Source: Mesostigma viride (lineage: Eukaryota; Streptophyta; Mesostigmatophyceae; Mesostigmatales; Mesostigmataceae). Taken from it: DNA of 64,000 nt. Below, in pieces: positions 40,648-50,305 of the stretch. The stretch spans positions 1,832,898 to 1,896,897 of the forward strand of contig RPFO01000175.1 in NCBI GenBank assembly GCA_009746045.1, given 5' to 3'. The number at the start of each line of letters is the position of its first letter. The stretch's first letter is position 1. Below the pieces are notes generated by a model. It was given only the letters and a program-made list of their open reading frames with translations. It did not search any database and was not told where the DNA came from. The translations under genes and the position numbers were made by a program.

Positions 40648-40993
40648 GAGACAATTTTTTGGCTCGAGGCTTTTTATACCCTACGGGGTGGATCCTTGGG
40701 CGCCCTCGAGGCCGTTTCGGTTCGTGTCGTTTTTCCGTTTTGGAGGGTGAGCGCCCACGTGGACGCCTGCGATCGCCCACCAAGGCGAGGATGGCCAATC
40801 GGATTTCGGGGCTCATGTCGTGACAGGTGGACGGAATCGTGTCGTTGTGGCCTGCTTCTTGAAGGATCCTGACGACACGTTCTAGAGTTTTCTGCCCCAG
40901 TCGAGAACCCGAACAATATCGGAGGAGTGCTTGGGTGTCCAACACGTACTCCTTCTCGGCGCCTGCGTATCGTTTGATGGACGGAATATCCAT
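40499..40993 (-). CDS. Small DNA-binding protein with AT-hook
   Basis: Up to 164 codons. The first ~90 residues form a folded region (DIPSIKRYAGAEKEYVLDTQ, SPEIRLAILALVGDRR); an AT-hook-like PKRPRGRPRIHPVGYKKPR follows. The last ~50 codons overlap the recombinase start by 149 bp and look like shadow sequence. An A6 run near 40,650 could hide a one-base error that would end the protein just inside the recombinase start. Function unknown; AT-hooks bind the minor groove of AT-rich DNA, so a regulator or nucleoprotein is plausible. Confidence 0.5.
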   Translation of the reverse strand: MDIPSIKRYAGAEKEYVLDTQALLRYCSGSRLGQKTLERVVRILQEAGHNDTIPSTCHDMSPEIRLAILALVGDRRRPRGRSPSKTEKRHEPKRPRGRPRIHPVGYKKPRAKKLSHVQSSDDGDRRGASRAMATGPGEEASNRPRPDELHLGEKQGQEGRLESQ

Positions 40994-41015
40994 AGTATAT
41001 CATGTTCAGAGAAAA

Positions 41016-41898
41016 TTATTTTATCGAGAGAAATGTATTGAAGTTTCGACGAAACATTTTTTTCGGGTCGCGCTGGTCGAAGTCGACAGCGAAGAAGTCG
41101 TGAGGATCGTCCTTGACGGCGTGGTCCCATAGCGCGAGAAACTCGTCCGGCGCCACAGCCCCCGCGCTCTCTTCCGCGATCTGTCGCGCGGCTCGATGGT
41201 CCTTCGTTCTGAACAGCGCAAGAAACGATATATTCGCTCGCACTGCTCGTGGTACGCCACCGCTCGTGTACGCCTGTGTCAGGAAAATCATGCTCGTGAG
41301 GAAGTGTCTGTGTTTGAACGCGAAAGCCGCAACAGCGTTTTTGCTAGAGCTCTGATAGAGGGCACTGCCTTGCATGTCGTCTATCAGAATGAGCGACGAA
41401 GGAGGACCGTGCTCGAACCTTGTCGCAGGTTTATCCCAGTTCATTGCATCAAGGCGTAGGTACATGGAGAGGTCCATGAGTTCTGCGTTTTTATTCCCGT
41501 CCACGTATTCGCGTTTAAACGTTTCCCACACCTTGAGATCGTCTTGTACCTCTCGTATCGTGGAGGTCAGACTTTATATGATCTATCATCCCATCGAATG
41601 CCAGGTTAGAGTAGACTTCCATCGTCATAGCTGGTTCCGGGAGCTCCTTGTATTTTGGCTCCGTGTGGGCACTCCCTGAAATGAGGTACAGCTTGTCGAA
41701 TGAGTTGTTAGCAAAGTAAGCCTTCGCCATGTTGACTGCCGATGTAGTTTTCCCAGACCGTCGAGCTCCGCAGAAGTTTGCGATGAAATGAAGACTCGGC
41801 ATATTCGGTGGAGCAGGACGCTGTGGGGCGTATCGTTGCTTTATGTCTTTGTTCTCAAGTGAATGAATTCGTCGCTCTTCGATGATAGCCATTATCAT
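41016..41898 (-). CDS. FtsK/HerA-family genome-packaging ATPase (A32-like), one frameshift
   Basis: Two frames join near 41,570. The first (from ATG 41,898) has Walker A FCGARRSGKTTSAVNMAKAY and YLISGSAHTEPKYKEL. The second has Walker B SLILIDDMQGSALYQ, then SMIFLTQAYTSG and PRAVRANISFLALFRT, the sensor/arginine region typical of A32-type ATPases. Together about 290 residues, the normal family length. The ATPase pumps the genome into the preformed capsid and is a PLV/virophage/NCLDV hallmark. Its ATG overlaps the stop of the upstream coiled-coil gene (ATGA). Unlike the other breaks in this window, this one looks like one extra base near 41,575. Confidence 0.85.
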
Positions 41899-42437
41899 TC
41901 TGAAGACATTTTAATCGTCCAGACTAGCAAGGAGAGACGCGCGGATGCGGCCATGCGCATCTCGTATGGCGTCATCGCGACAGGTGGCGGTGGTGGAGGT
42001 GGGAGCTGTCGGGTCTTGATCGGGGGTGGCGGAGAGTCCGGCTCTGTCTCCTTGGGCTTTCGACCCCGTCTTGGTTTTGGCGTGTCGGCGGGGGTTGAGG
42101 CGACGGAATCTTCAGCGAGAAGGCGTTCAATCCGCGATTTGTTGCGGGCTTCTTGCAGCTCGAGTTCGACTAGCCTTTGCCGCTGAATCTCCAATTCCTT
42201 TGCAAGGACCTTTCGTTTCGTTATCTCTGCCTCCTTTTCTTCGTTTCGTCTCTTCTCCCTCTCGGCTTTTGCGCGTTGCTGGTAAACCCTCATTTTGTCG
42301 CGAAGGGCTTTTTTCTGTTCATCATTCAGCGGTTGTCCCTTTCGAATTGTCTTGACCAGGTCAACCTGCTCTTCCCGCGTCTCGGCGAAGGTTTCGTCTT
42401 GGTAGCTCGTTGGGGTCTCTGAAGCCTCAGAGGCCAT
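41895..42437 (-). CDS. Coiled-coil protein with Pro-rich C terminus
   Basis: 180 codons. The central highly charged helix (about residues 40-110: QQRAKAEREKRRNEEKEAEI, RQRLVELELQEARNKSRIER) is a strong coiled coil. It is followed by an AT-hook-like PKPRRGRKPKE and a polyproline stretch, then a short hydrophobic-rich end. Co-directional with and overlapping the ATPase gene by 4 bp. I recognise no family; a scaffolding or DNA-binding role would be a guess. Confidence 0.6.
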   Translation of the reverse strand: MASEASETPTSYQDETFAETREEQVDLVKTIRKGQPLNDEQKKALRDKMRVYQQRAKAEREKRRNEEKEAEITKRKVLAKELEIQRQRLVELELQEARNKSRIERLLAEDSVASTPADTPKPRRGRKPKETEPDSPPPPIKTRQLPPPPPPPVAMTPYEMRMAASARLSLLVWTIKMSSE

Positions 42438-42461
42438 GTTTATATTCTAGGTAGATAATAA
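42438..42461. promoter_or_regulatory. 24-bp divergent intergenic region between the two gene blocks
   Basis: Start codons of the leftward coiled-coil gene and the rightward structural gene are only 24 bp apart. The spacer is AT-rich (TTTATATTCTAG.., GATAATA) and would have to serve, with coding sequence, as a two-way promoter. Confidence 0.4.
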
Positions 42462-44693
42462 ATGGTCGTTCTAACAACATTGAGCAGACCGACCAATCTC
42501 GCCACCGGGTTAACGCTCGACCCTGAAATGGAGGAGCGTGTTTCTAACATCGAAACAGACATAGATGGGCTTCAAGCTAGCGTGACGTTACTTCTTGGCA
42601 TTTCACATCCATTCGATGAGTCACTCGTTGTCGACGGATTCAAAATTTTCTACCCGAGCCAGCCGACAAATGTGCGACTCGGAGACAATTACGACGACGA
42701 GACCGCAAGCGACCCATCGGAACTTGCTTACAGTCTCGTCGTGAATGGGTATTCCTATTTTAAATCAGGGACTACTTTAGTCGACGATCTCACTCTAAAT
42801 GAACCTTACCTTACGGCGAAAGTGGGAGCGACCCAGTACCACGTCTTCGACTTTAGCCCTGATACGTTGCTAGACCCTGGTGGCAGAGTCCTGACCCGCG
42901 CGCAATTGGACTACCTTTTTGACCAACACGGGGTAGGCAAAACGTCGATAGCTAACTTGAACGGGGATTTCGTCCTCCATCTCGAAGACGGGACGACCGT
43001 GTCGCACCAAAACGCGTTCAACGTCATCAATGACCAGGATGTGCGAGTCCAGCTGCCCTACAACGTTACGAATGGCGACGCGAGTGGAATCTGTAAGTTT
43101 ACCTATCGCGACTACCACACGACCCAGGCGCGCACGGGGAGAGCGTTGTGGACGGAGAGGTAGGATATCCATACTTTTCCGACTCTTTCTATGGTCTCGG
43201 CGGATCTCGATTTAACGGCCTCCCTCTCCGCGTGGAGTTGTTGTCTTTCGCCACGATTCGCGACGACAACCGCCGCCTTCCACTAACTGGGAGATCCTTC
43301 ACCATCACGCGTACATACTCGCCACTGACGGACTGGCGAATGGGTCCGATTGACCCTGTGAACGCACTCTACTGGAGCACCAATCCAACCACCGCTAATT
43401 GGGAGGTCGTAGAGGGAACGACCCTCAAACAGGGCATAAAGATGACGACCCCCTTCGCATACCAACGCAAACTCCCCATCAGGTGGTACATGAATTCCAC
43501 CCAGCTCACGCCGACCACTCCGACCATCGGCGGAGTCTCCCTCTCGCAAAACGGGGGACTGCGCGGGGAAGACGCCTAATCACCGCGCCAGTCGCGGCAG
43601 ATAGTAACAAGTATATGAACTACGAGATAGACGTCTACAACGACTCGACCCTCACCTCCTACACCACCCACAAAGGAGGGGTGATGGTATGCGTTTCAAA
43701 AATGAGCCAACTGCACTCCGGCATCCGGACACCAAGTTCCTACATTTCATATCTAAATCCTGTAAAAATCGCGATCAACGGCGTCTACGCGGACCATGAT
43801 GTGGGTGGGGAAAGTCGTTGCCTCCTCTCACCGGTTTTCATCTGTTGGCGAACGGAGTATCTCAAGGGGCCTTGGATGGGACGTTGAAGACAACGCGTTT
43901 CAAAATCCATCCGAAGGCGATGATGTAGAACTCAGATACAGGATCGTAACCGTAAAGGACTCGCCAAACCTGTCAGGAGAGACCGTGGAGATAGACGGCC
44001 CCGCTACGACGCTCCATTCTCTAGAATCATTCTCGCGCCACTCCGTGACCACGCTGCAAGCAGAAGCTTCGAAATACTACTTTGAAGGGTCTCCCGAAAA
44101 ATTCTTTTTGTAAAAACAGCCACTCCGGCACCAAGCAAATGTGTTGTTTTTTCAGAGCAGCTCATCGACGGCCATTTCTATGTGTTTTCGCTATATTTGG
44201 GCAGCAACGATGCTTTCGTCTCGTTTGCAGAAAACTATGTCTTGACGAATAAATATCACCGCACGACAGATTGCCATCATAATTGGAGAAATGCGGCTAC
44301 GACGCATTGGGGTATGCTGGTATCAATCTGCACCAGTGACTAGCACTCGACTGTTTGACAATCTNNNNNNNNNNNNNNNNNNNNNNNNNGTTGACCAATA
44401 TCCTTGTCAGGTTAACATTTGATAACAACCCACCAACGATTCTCGACATATCAAACCCATATCGCTTAACGGCTAGCGGCCTGTCCGTCTGGCCGGTAAA
44501 CGTTATAATTGGCAGCAACTGGAATGTTGTTTCAGGATACGAGGAGGATGACGGGGTGTTTGAAATCGCATTGCGGATTCCTCGCATCACCACTGACACG
44601 TCAACAAACATAGCACTCTCTACGGCGTTTTGCAAGTCGCGCGCTGGAAAAATGGCCGTGTCGACTAACAAGACCCTCACTTGGACGTTATAA
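42462..44693 (+). CDS. Long virion-type (fibre/spike-like) protein, frameshifted several times
   Basis: Protein-like sequence runs continuously through five frames: 42,462-43,163 (MVVLTTLSRPTNLATG; coiled-coil EERVSNIETDIDGLQASVTL), ~43,148-43,579 (GYPYFSDSFYGLGG), ~43,580-43,800 (NKYMNYEIDVYNDSTL), ~43,815-43,920 (TGFHLLANGVSQGALDGTL), ~43,915-44,110 (DVELRYRIVTVKDSPNLSG) and ~44,110-44,343 (CVVFSEQLIDGHFYVFSLYL). After the N gap, VWPVNVIIGSNWNVVSGYEE runs to the stop at 44,691-44,693. Each step equals one missing base. If continuous, it is roughly 740 residues, mostly beta-strand, with an N-terminal helical segment, as in trimeric fibres. No family is recognised. Two or three adjacent genes instead of one cannot be excluded. 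Confidence 0.5.
44365..44389. other. Assembly gap (25 N)
   Basis: A run of 25 N inside the structural gene. The true length is unknown; frames predicted across it are not usable. Confidence 1.
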
Positions 44694-44715
44694 AAATCTA
44701 TGATTATATGCAGAA

Positions 44716-45219
44716 ATGGCAAGGCGTCAGAAATCAGCACGGCGCCGTCCTTCAAGTAAAAGGGGAAAACCGAAGCGTAAGGTCGCACCCCAGTCGCAGG
44801 TGACCGCTTCATCGACCAACACCATTGTCATCCACAGCGCGCCGGTCCGAAGAGCGGTGAACAAAGGGAAGGTCGCAGAGGCGCGAGGGTTCAAGGATGC
44901 CCTTCTCATGGCGTCAGTGATGGCGAACTCTAGACCGGTCGCGTACCCCCCATTGTCCGCGTATGCCCAACCGGCCCCTGTCGCGCCGGCTCCCGAACCT
45001 GTTGTCGTCGATGAAGCAGTGGCGGCACCCCCGGAGCCTGCGGGTGTACCTGTCGGGAAACGAGTCCAGGTGGGAGGCGCGAGGTGGAAATGCCCACAAC
45101 CCGGGTGTAAGAGCACGTTCGCAAACGAAAAAAACCTCCTGCTGCATCTCAGGAGGGTCCACAACACGGTCGTGGGAATTCCAAAAGAAGGCGCTGAAAA
45201 AAATCTCACAGAAGAGTAA
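44716..45219 (+). CDS. Basic protein with one C2H2 zinc finger
   Basis: 167 codons. The very basic N terminus (RRQKSARRRPSSKRGKPKRK) resembles nuclear-localisation or DNA-condensing tails. A Pro/Ala/Val-rich linker follows, then a classical zinc finger WKCPQPGC..., with C-x4-C-x12-H-x4-H ending in LLHLRRVH (about residues 123-146). It lies in the virion gene block, 3 bp before the next ATG. It could be a core/DNA-packaging protein or a transcription factor carried in the virion; both are inference. Confidence 0.65.
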   Translation: MARRQKSARRRPSSKRGKPKRKVAPQSQVTASSTNTIVIHSAPVRRAVNKGKVAEARGFKDALLMASVMANSRPVAYPPLSAYAQPAPVAPAPEPVVVDEAVAAPPEPAGVPVGKRVQVGGARWKCPQPGCKSTFANEKNLLLHLRRVHNTVVGIPKEGAEKNLTEE

Positions 45220-45221
45220 AC

Positions 45222-45566
45222 ATGAGCAGCCCGCTGTTCACTGACGCCGAGATGCTCGAGATCTCTCAATGGATGACCCTCCATCCAAATGTCCCGCGAG
45301 AGTTCATTGAGGCGGCCATGCTCTACTGTAGGAAGAAGCCACTCACAGGGAAGACGAAGCGCGCCATGAAAAGGGCATCGGCGAAAATTGAGGAAGGCGT
45401 CGTCAAGGTTTTTGGGACAAACGAAATTACTTCTGAGCTATTGTCAGAAGAAGTGGCCGATGAAGGAGTTCATCCAGGAAACGCTGACACTCACTCTTCG
45501 CACGGAGAACCGAACTCGCGGGACGCTAGTGGATCCGGTATGGGACATCCCGGCGGGACTCCTTGA
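45222..45566 (+). CDS. Small unknown virion-block protein
   Basis: Up to 114 codons. The N-terminal ~75 residues look real (MSSPLFTDAEMLEISQWMTL, a basic GKTKRAMKRASAKIEEG helix). The last ~35 codons, overlapping the penton-like gene, look like shadow sequence. If one base is missing near 45,430, the frame would instead end at a TGA that overlaps the next start as ATGA, the same join seen elsewhere in this element. Function unknown. Confidence 0.5.
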   Translation: MSSPLFTDAEMLEISQWMTLHPNVPREFIEAAMLYCRKKPLTGKTKRAMKRASAKIEEGVVKVFGTNEITSELLSEEVADEGVHPGNADTHSSHGEPNSRDASGSGMGHPGGTP

Positions 45567-46323
45567 CGATTATCACGACGTCGGGCTTACCCTCATGACC
45601 ATCCCGTTTGAACAGACTCACATCAGCGAAGGAAACCGATACTTCACTGTCCGTTTGTCTGGCAGCGAGTCCCCTACGAAGGTGACCTTGCCGCTCGGCT
45701 CGTACACGACTATCGAAAACCGAAAAAACATAGAGGAAGCTTTGAAGGCGGTAGATCCTGGGTTCTCGGTCACGTACAACAGGGCGACTAGTCTTTTTAC
45801 CGTGACAAATGCCACCGAGTTCTCTGTCGCGGTGGATGAGCCCACGGGCCGGGTGTTGGGGCTCATGGAAGGATCATATCCTTTCACAGGTGTCCTCGCT
45901 AGCAACCGGCCAGCAACGAATGGGAGACTGAGAATGGTGTATGTATACAGCGACATCGTTCGAGGAAACGTGATATCATCGTCGACAGGCACGGGATATG
46001 GAGGCCTTTTGGCCGTCTGTCCCAACATGTCGCAGTTCTTAGAACCCATTGTTTGGCAGGCAGCGACCCCTTTGTGGCAGCATCTCAAGGACTCTCCCAG
46101 CAACATCACGATCCGACTGCTCGACGAGGACGACGCTCCTATAACTGTCTACTCGGATTGGGCTCTTCAGCTCTCCTTCCGCATAAGCCCTCAGAAGGCG
46201 ATGGGAATAGAGGCGAGGAAGATCGGGAGCGTTTTGAAGTATATGGCCCTTGACAGGACCGTCCAGCCACAAACCAGATTTATTTCTCAGCCATCTAGTA
46301 CTATCGAGGACGATGAAAGTTAA
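45460..46323 (+). CDS. Penton-like minor capsid protein
   Basis: 287 residues from the ATG at 45,460 (MKEFIQETLTLTLRTENRTR); the longer upstream frame lacks an ATG. Features fit the single jelly-roll minor capsid (penton) proteins of Polintons and PLVs. These are a beta-rich N-terminal half with TVRLSGSESPTKVTLPLGSY, ENRKNIEEALKAVDPGFSV (the conserved helix), FTVTNATEFSV, GRVLGL, and then MVYVYSDIVRGNVI, LLAVCP, PLWQHLKDSPSNITIRLLDE and WALQLSFRI near the end. Pentons close the capsid vertices. Intact. Followed, with an 11-bp overlap, by the pVI-like gene. Assignment is by motif pattern. Confidence 0.7.
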   Translation: MKEFIQETLTLTLRTENRTRGTLVDPVWDIPAGLLDDYHDVGLTLMTIPFEQTHISEGNRYFTVRLSGSESPTKVTLPLGSYTTIENRKNIEEALKAVDPGFSVTYNRATSLFTVTNATEFSVAVDEPTGRVLGLMEGSYPFTGVLASNRPATNGRLRMVYVYSDIVRGNVISSSTGTGYGGLLAVCPNMSQFLEPIVWQAATPLWQHLKDSPSNITIRLLDEDDAPITVYSDWALQLSFRISPQKAMGIEARKIGSVLKYMALDRTVQPQTRFISQPSSTIEDDES

Positions 46324-46669
46324 TTTTGGAGCAATCGGAAACGTGGCTAGACGCGTGGGAGAGTTTGCCGGCAACGCTATCAAGAGGGTCGGCGACGGGG
46401 CGGCCATCGTGTCAGCTGTCAAGAAAGCCGGGCACGTCGCTGGCGAAGTCATCTCAAAAATTGGCGACGGGGCGCGGGCTGCCAAACAGGCGGCGGGCAT
46501 TGTCGATTCCGCGCTCGGACACATCCCATCCAACATGATCGCGAAGAGTACGCTGCTCGGGAAAGCGTACTCGGTCGCAAACACTGGTCTGAGCGCCTTG
46601 TCCAACCTCGAAAGACGGGTTGATGGAGCGAAGGTAAAAAATCCCATACTCGGCCAGCTTCTTCAGTAA
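46313..46669 (+). CDS. pVI-like amphipathic minor capsid protein
   Basis: 118 residues from the ATG at 46,313. The N-terminal ~65 residues form alternating amphipathic helices rich in Gly, Ala, Val and Lys (MKVNFGAIGNVARRVGEFAG, NAIKRVGDGAAIVSAVKKAG, EVISKIGDGARAAKQAAG), with a repeated K..GDGA motif. The C-terminal part is neutral. Size, position between penton and major capsid genes and helix pattern resemble the adenovirus pVI-like proteins reported in Polintons, which link hexon and membrane disruption. No sequence identity is claimed. Confidence 0.5.
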   Translation: MKVNFGAIGNVARRVGEFAGNAIKRVGDGAAIVSAVKKAGHVAGEVISKIGDGARAAKQAAGIVDSALGHIPSNMIAKSTLLGKAYSVANTGLSALSNLERRVDGAKVKNPILGQLLQ

Positions 46670-46684
46670 AAATATCTCATTCGA

Positions 46685-47991
46685 ATGTATACACAATCTA
46701 TGGCTTCGGACAATTCCTGGTACTCGCGCGCTATCCCCAAGTCCATGCAATACCTCGTGAAGGCGCTGGGTCAGCACACGACTCAACGAGTCCATCTCAG
46801 CACCCTCTCAGCAAGCGACGGCATCAAACAAGGGTCTGTGGTCGCGGTCGCCTCCCCACGTCCGGGTTCGTGGACTTGCACTCCTTCGCAATGTTTTTCA
46901 CGGGGACCCCCACGACCACGGCGGGGTTCGCGAAGTTCCCCGCGTACACGTCCTCCATCATCAGGCGCCTGAGGTACTGGCAGGAGGTCAGACCGTCGAC
47001 AGCATCAACGACTACTCCCAGCTGTTCCATACGCTGCTCTCGGTGCACGGCGGTGTCGAGTACAATCTCGCGCAGGCTCCCGCTGGTTGGTCGAAGAATA
47101 ACAACATCGTCATTGCTGATGCGGCTGGCGCTCTCACAAACAACGTGAAGGCAAACACCGCAGTGGACGGCGTCATTGACCACTTTTTGGGATTCCTGAG
47201 TGGCGAGCCTCGGATCGTGGATCTGAGTCTCTTCCCCCCCATCGAGATCCGAATCACACTCATGGACGGAGGGGTGATGCTTCCTAGCGTGGCGCAAGCA
47301 GCTGCTGGTGGCGATGGCATCGTGGCCGTTGAGCAGCGACAGGTGTTGGTTTCGAACTGAGCAACATCCACTTTAGCATCGACACGTACAGGTTCCAAGA
47401 GATATCGTGGGCCAGATTTTCTCGTCCAGGCTTGCCGAGGGTGGAACTCTCTCCTTCAAGTGGCGGACGTGGCAGTCCACCAAACAGTCGCTCGGGACTC
47501 GCACTCCCTATGCCATCAAGGCGTCGCTGTCTTCCGCGTCCGCCAGCAAACTCCTGGCGATTCAGGTTGCTGCCGGCGCGGACGTGACCAACGCATCTGG
47601 CAATACGATGTTCAATCACATCGCGGATGGTATGACTTCCTACCAATACGACATCAACGGATCCAACCTAGCGCCTGGATACCGTACGAACGCAACCGAG
47701 GCGTGGATCAATCTGTTGTCCGCGTTCGGTGACCAAGGGAATGTTTTGTCCTGTGTCCGGGAGGGCATGACTCCTACCACGTGGCTAAACAACAACTTCA
47801 CGATGGCGTGTCACCTTAATATGCCGTGTGCCGGTCCAGAGTACATGAGCGGCCTTGACCTTCGTGGCACGGCATCGGTGGTCACGCTGCGAGTCGAGAA
47901 GGGAGCGACGGACTGCATTTCCTACATCTTCACGGAGTGCGAATCAAAGATGGACATCGCTGCAGGCAGGCAGGCAGCCGTGTACCTCTAA
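46685..47991 (+). CDS. Major capsid protein (double jelly-roll), four frameshifts
   Basis: Starts MYTQSMASDNSWYSRAIPK; the second ATG, at 46,700, may be the real start. Successive frames carry VDLHSFAMFFTGTPTTTAGF (46,870), NDYSQLFHTLLSVHGGVEYN (about 47,007), DHFLGFLSGEPRIVDLSLFP (about 47,180), FELSNIHFSIDTYRFQEISW (47,351) and FKWRTWQSTKQSLGTRTPYA (about 47,455), ending at TAA 47,989-47,991. Total length about 435 residues, normal for PLV major capsids, and the FLGFLS..P.I.D.SLFP block followed by a beta-rich half is the familiar pattern. Each frame step equals one missing base. Preceded by AAAAATATCT, a possible late-promoter element. Builds the icosahedral shell as pseudo-hexameric trimers. 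Confidence 0.75.
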
Positions 47992-48019
47992 AAAATATAT
48001 ACGTGTGTAATGACAAACG

Positions 48020-48190
48020 ATGGACTACTTTCGAGACCCTAGCATCACAGCTAATCCGTTTAACAGGTTGAAGTTGATTTTTGACATTCCTGAAATGGCA
48101 GATTCTGGTCTGTCCATGACAATGCCAGCTAGACGAGCATTGCCCCTTCTCCCCACCTTCAAGTATCCGCTACCAAACCAAAAAAAATAA
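48020..48190 (+). CDS. Small unknown protein downstream of the capsid gene
   Basis: 56 codons, MDYFRDPSITANPFNRLKLI through LLPTFKYPLPNQKK, ending at TAA 48,188-48,190. Preceded by AAAAAATATATACG, similar in style to the AT-rich stretches before other virion genes, which supports expression. No family is recognised. Confidence 0.45.
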   Translation: MDYFRDPSITANPFNRLKLIFDIPEMADSGLSMTMPARRALPLLPTFKYPLPNQKK

Positions 48191-48460
48191 CGACGATTAG
48201 TCTATACAAATGTTGCTGGATAGTGGTATATGCCCCGCTCTTTTATATAAACGACGCGTTCCTAGTACCTCGGTCACGGTTGGGTTATCAACAGTGGACC
48301 TTACACCATCGAATGTCCCCGTTTTCGTGATGGCGACATTTAATGAAGACGTCACTGGTTTTGATCTATCAGACATTGACGTGACAAACGGAACGGCAGT
48401 CGACCTCTTTTTAGGTGCACCGGCGACGTATTTTTTTGATATAACAAATATCACAGGTTC

Positions 48461-49137
48461 TGTTGCGAACCCGACCCTTGGAACGGGCGCAACAATGGAA
48501 TAAATTATGTGTTTTGGTTTGTTGTCATAGTCCGTAGGACTTTGGGACTCATTTCGGGACTTAATTTGGGAATTGTCCCTTGGTCAGGACTTTTGTATGG
48601 AATTATGATAGTTTGTGTGATTCGGACCAGTTATTTTGGGCCTAGGTTGATGTATGCGATCTTCTAGGGGCCGGTGCAGTCGCGCCGCGCTGCGTACTTT
48701 ATAGCTGGTTGAGATATTGTACTCATGCGTGGATTCTGTAGCCTGGCGAGGGTCGATGTCAACCCGAGGATCTTGTGTGGACTGCATGCTTCGTTATTCT
48801 CTGGAAGGTCGGCGCCATGTCGGCGCCACTTGCCAGCTTGGTGGCAGACCTAGGTGAAATTGGTCCGAGGACGAGAGTCTCGTCCTCTTGGTTCGATGAA
48901 TGTAAAGTGCGATGAAGCCTACACATTGAACCTGGGGCACTTATCCATTTGTAATTGGTATTGCTAGCCATTATAAGTGTGTATTAAATAGCTTGGCATC
49001 AAGTCGCGGTGCCAGATATCTCACGACCCCAGTCGTGAAGCGCAATCTGCATTAGGCCACCTTGATTCTTCCTATTACCGGCACAGTTGATCTTTCGCGA
49101 CGTAGCTCAGGCTCGGTGTCTGGGCTGGCACGTTACA
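48461..49137 (+). repeat. 5' LTR of the gag-only element
   Basis: 677 bp, TG...CA. A TATA-like TACTTTATAGC lies near 48,694 and a 10-bp-arm palindrome at 48,867-48,887, shared with the LTRs of the 9,094-20,133 element. Confidence 0.95.
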
Positions 49138-49138
49138 C

Positions 49139-49151
49139 TGGTTATCGGAGG
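49139..49151 (+). other. Primer-binding-like site
   Basis: TGGTTATCGGAGG, one base after the 5' LTR. The same sequence sits at the same place in the element at 9,094-20,133. The primer tRNA is not identified. Confidence 0.6.
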
Positions 49152-50305
49152 TTTGTGTTGCTGGCAAGGTTAGCTAACTCTCGCAGAGAGAGCTAGTGTA
49201 GCCAGTTAGGAAGACCAAGGCGGAGCTTGGTGTAGATAGAGGTTCCATTATTCAACGACCGCTGGACAGGTCGGCGGCAATCCCGCAAGGGATTCAACGA
49301 CGACCTAGACGGCGAGCGGCCAGTAAGGAATACTCGGCGGGGTCAGCAGCGATCCCGTGGTGTTGGGCTGCCGACGGTAGCGGCTAAAGCCCCAGTTTTC
49401 AACGACACCCGGTGGCGGCCAGAGCTCCGGCTTTCAACGACACCAGGTGGCGGCCAGAACTCAGGGTTTTCAACGATACTGACGGCAGTAAGGCATCGGT
49501 AAAGCAATATATATAACTCCTTCTTGTCCCCTGTCTTACCCACGCGCGTAGCAACGGGGTATATGTTTTCTGTCGTGTCCGATTTCATGTTCGTGACTGT
49601 TGGTACCCACGTTGCCCCAGAGGCCAACGTTCGTGAGCCGTGGGCGGACCCCCAGAGGGCAACGCTGCCTACGGCTCGAGGGTAGTCACCGGCTGGCCGT
49701 TGCCTTACTGTGTTGCCGGTGGCTGTACCTCAACGTTCTTCGTACTGTTTGTGAACGTTTTGTTTCTGCCTTGTGTTTCTCTCTCGCTGTGAGCACGTCA
49801 CCTGCACGTAGAGGTATCCTGGGTGGGCTGTCCTCCTTTTCTTTCCCTTCCTGCATTTCATGCTTCAATACCGTGTGATATTGCTTTATACCTAATCGGT
49901 AGTTCATGGGAACCTCTCGCAATAGACGTAATAAGGACGGAGGTTATAGACGTATTCATCACAGAGGCAGGTTAGTCTATTAGGGATAATATACTACTCC
50001 CATAAGGGCTGCACCAGACTAGGTATCTCACACAGCTACCTGCACATGATGTGTTGCGAGCACTAGAGCAGCTCCGCCTGGGCACCTCCTTTAGGTCATA
50101 AGCACTAGATAGTGTTTGATACAGCAGCTCTATAGCACTACTGGTCATAGCCTAGTGTTAATAGTTAATAGCTAATAGTTGATATCAGTAATAAGTACGA
50201 TTAAAGTATATATATACATTACGCGGTTGTCATCTCTCTCTCTCTCTCTCTCACTGGGGAGGTGTTGCTTGCAGTGTAAGGTGTGGGTAAGGTACAACGG
50301 CCTAA
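49152..50305 (+). other. Non-coding 5' leader of the gag-only element
   Basis: About 1.15 kb without a convincing gene. It contains repeated blocks of the type TTTCAACGACACC.GGTGGCGGCC (49,398-49,450) and a short CT repeat (50,234-50,251) just before gag. The short frames at 49,343-49,922 are unsupported. Confidence 0.6.

Noticed and set aside
44297..44812. 171-codon minus-strand frame across the N gap
   Set aside because: It is read through unknown bases and is antisense to a better plus-strand frame.
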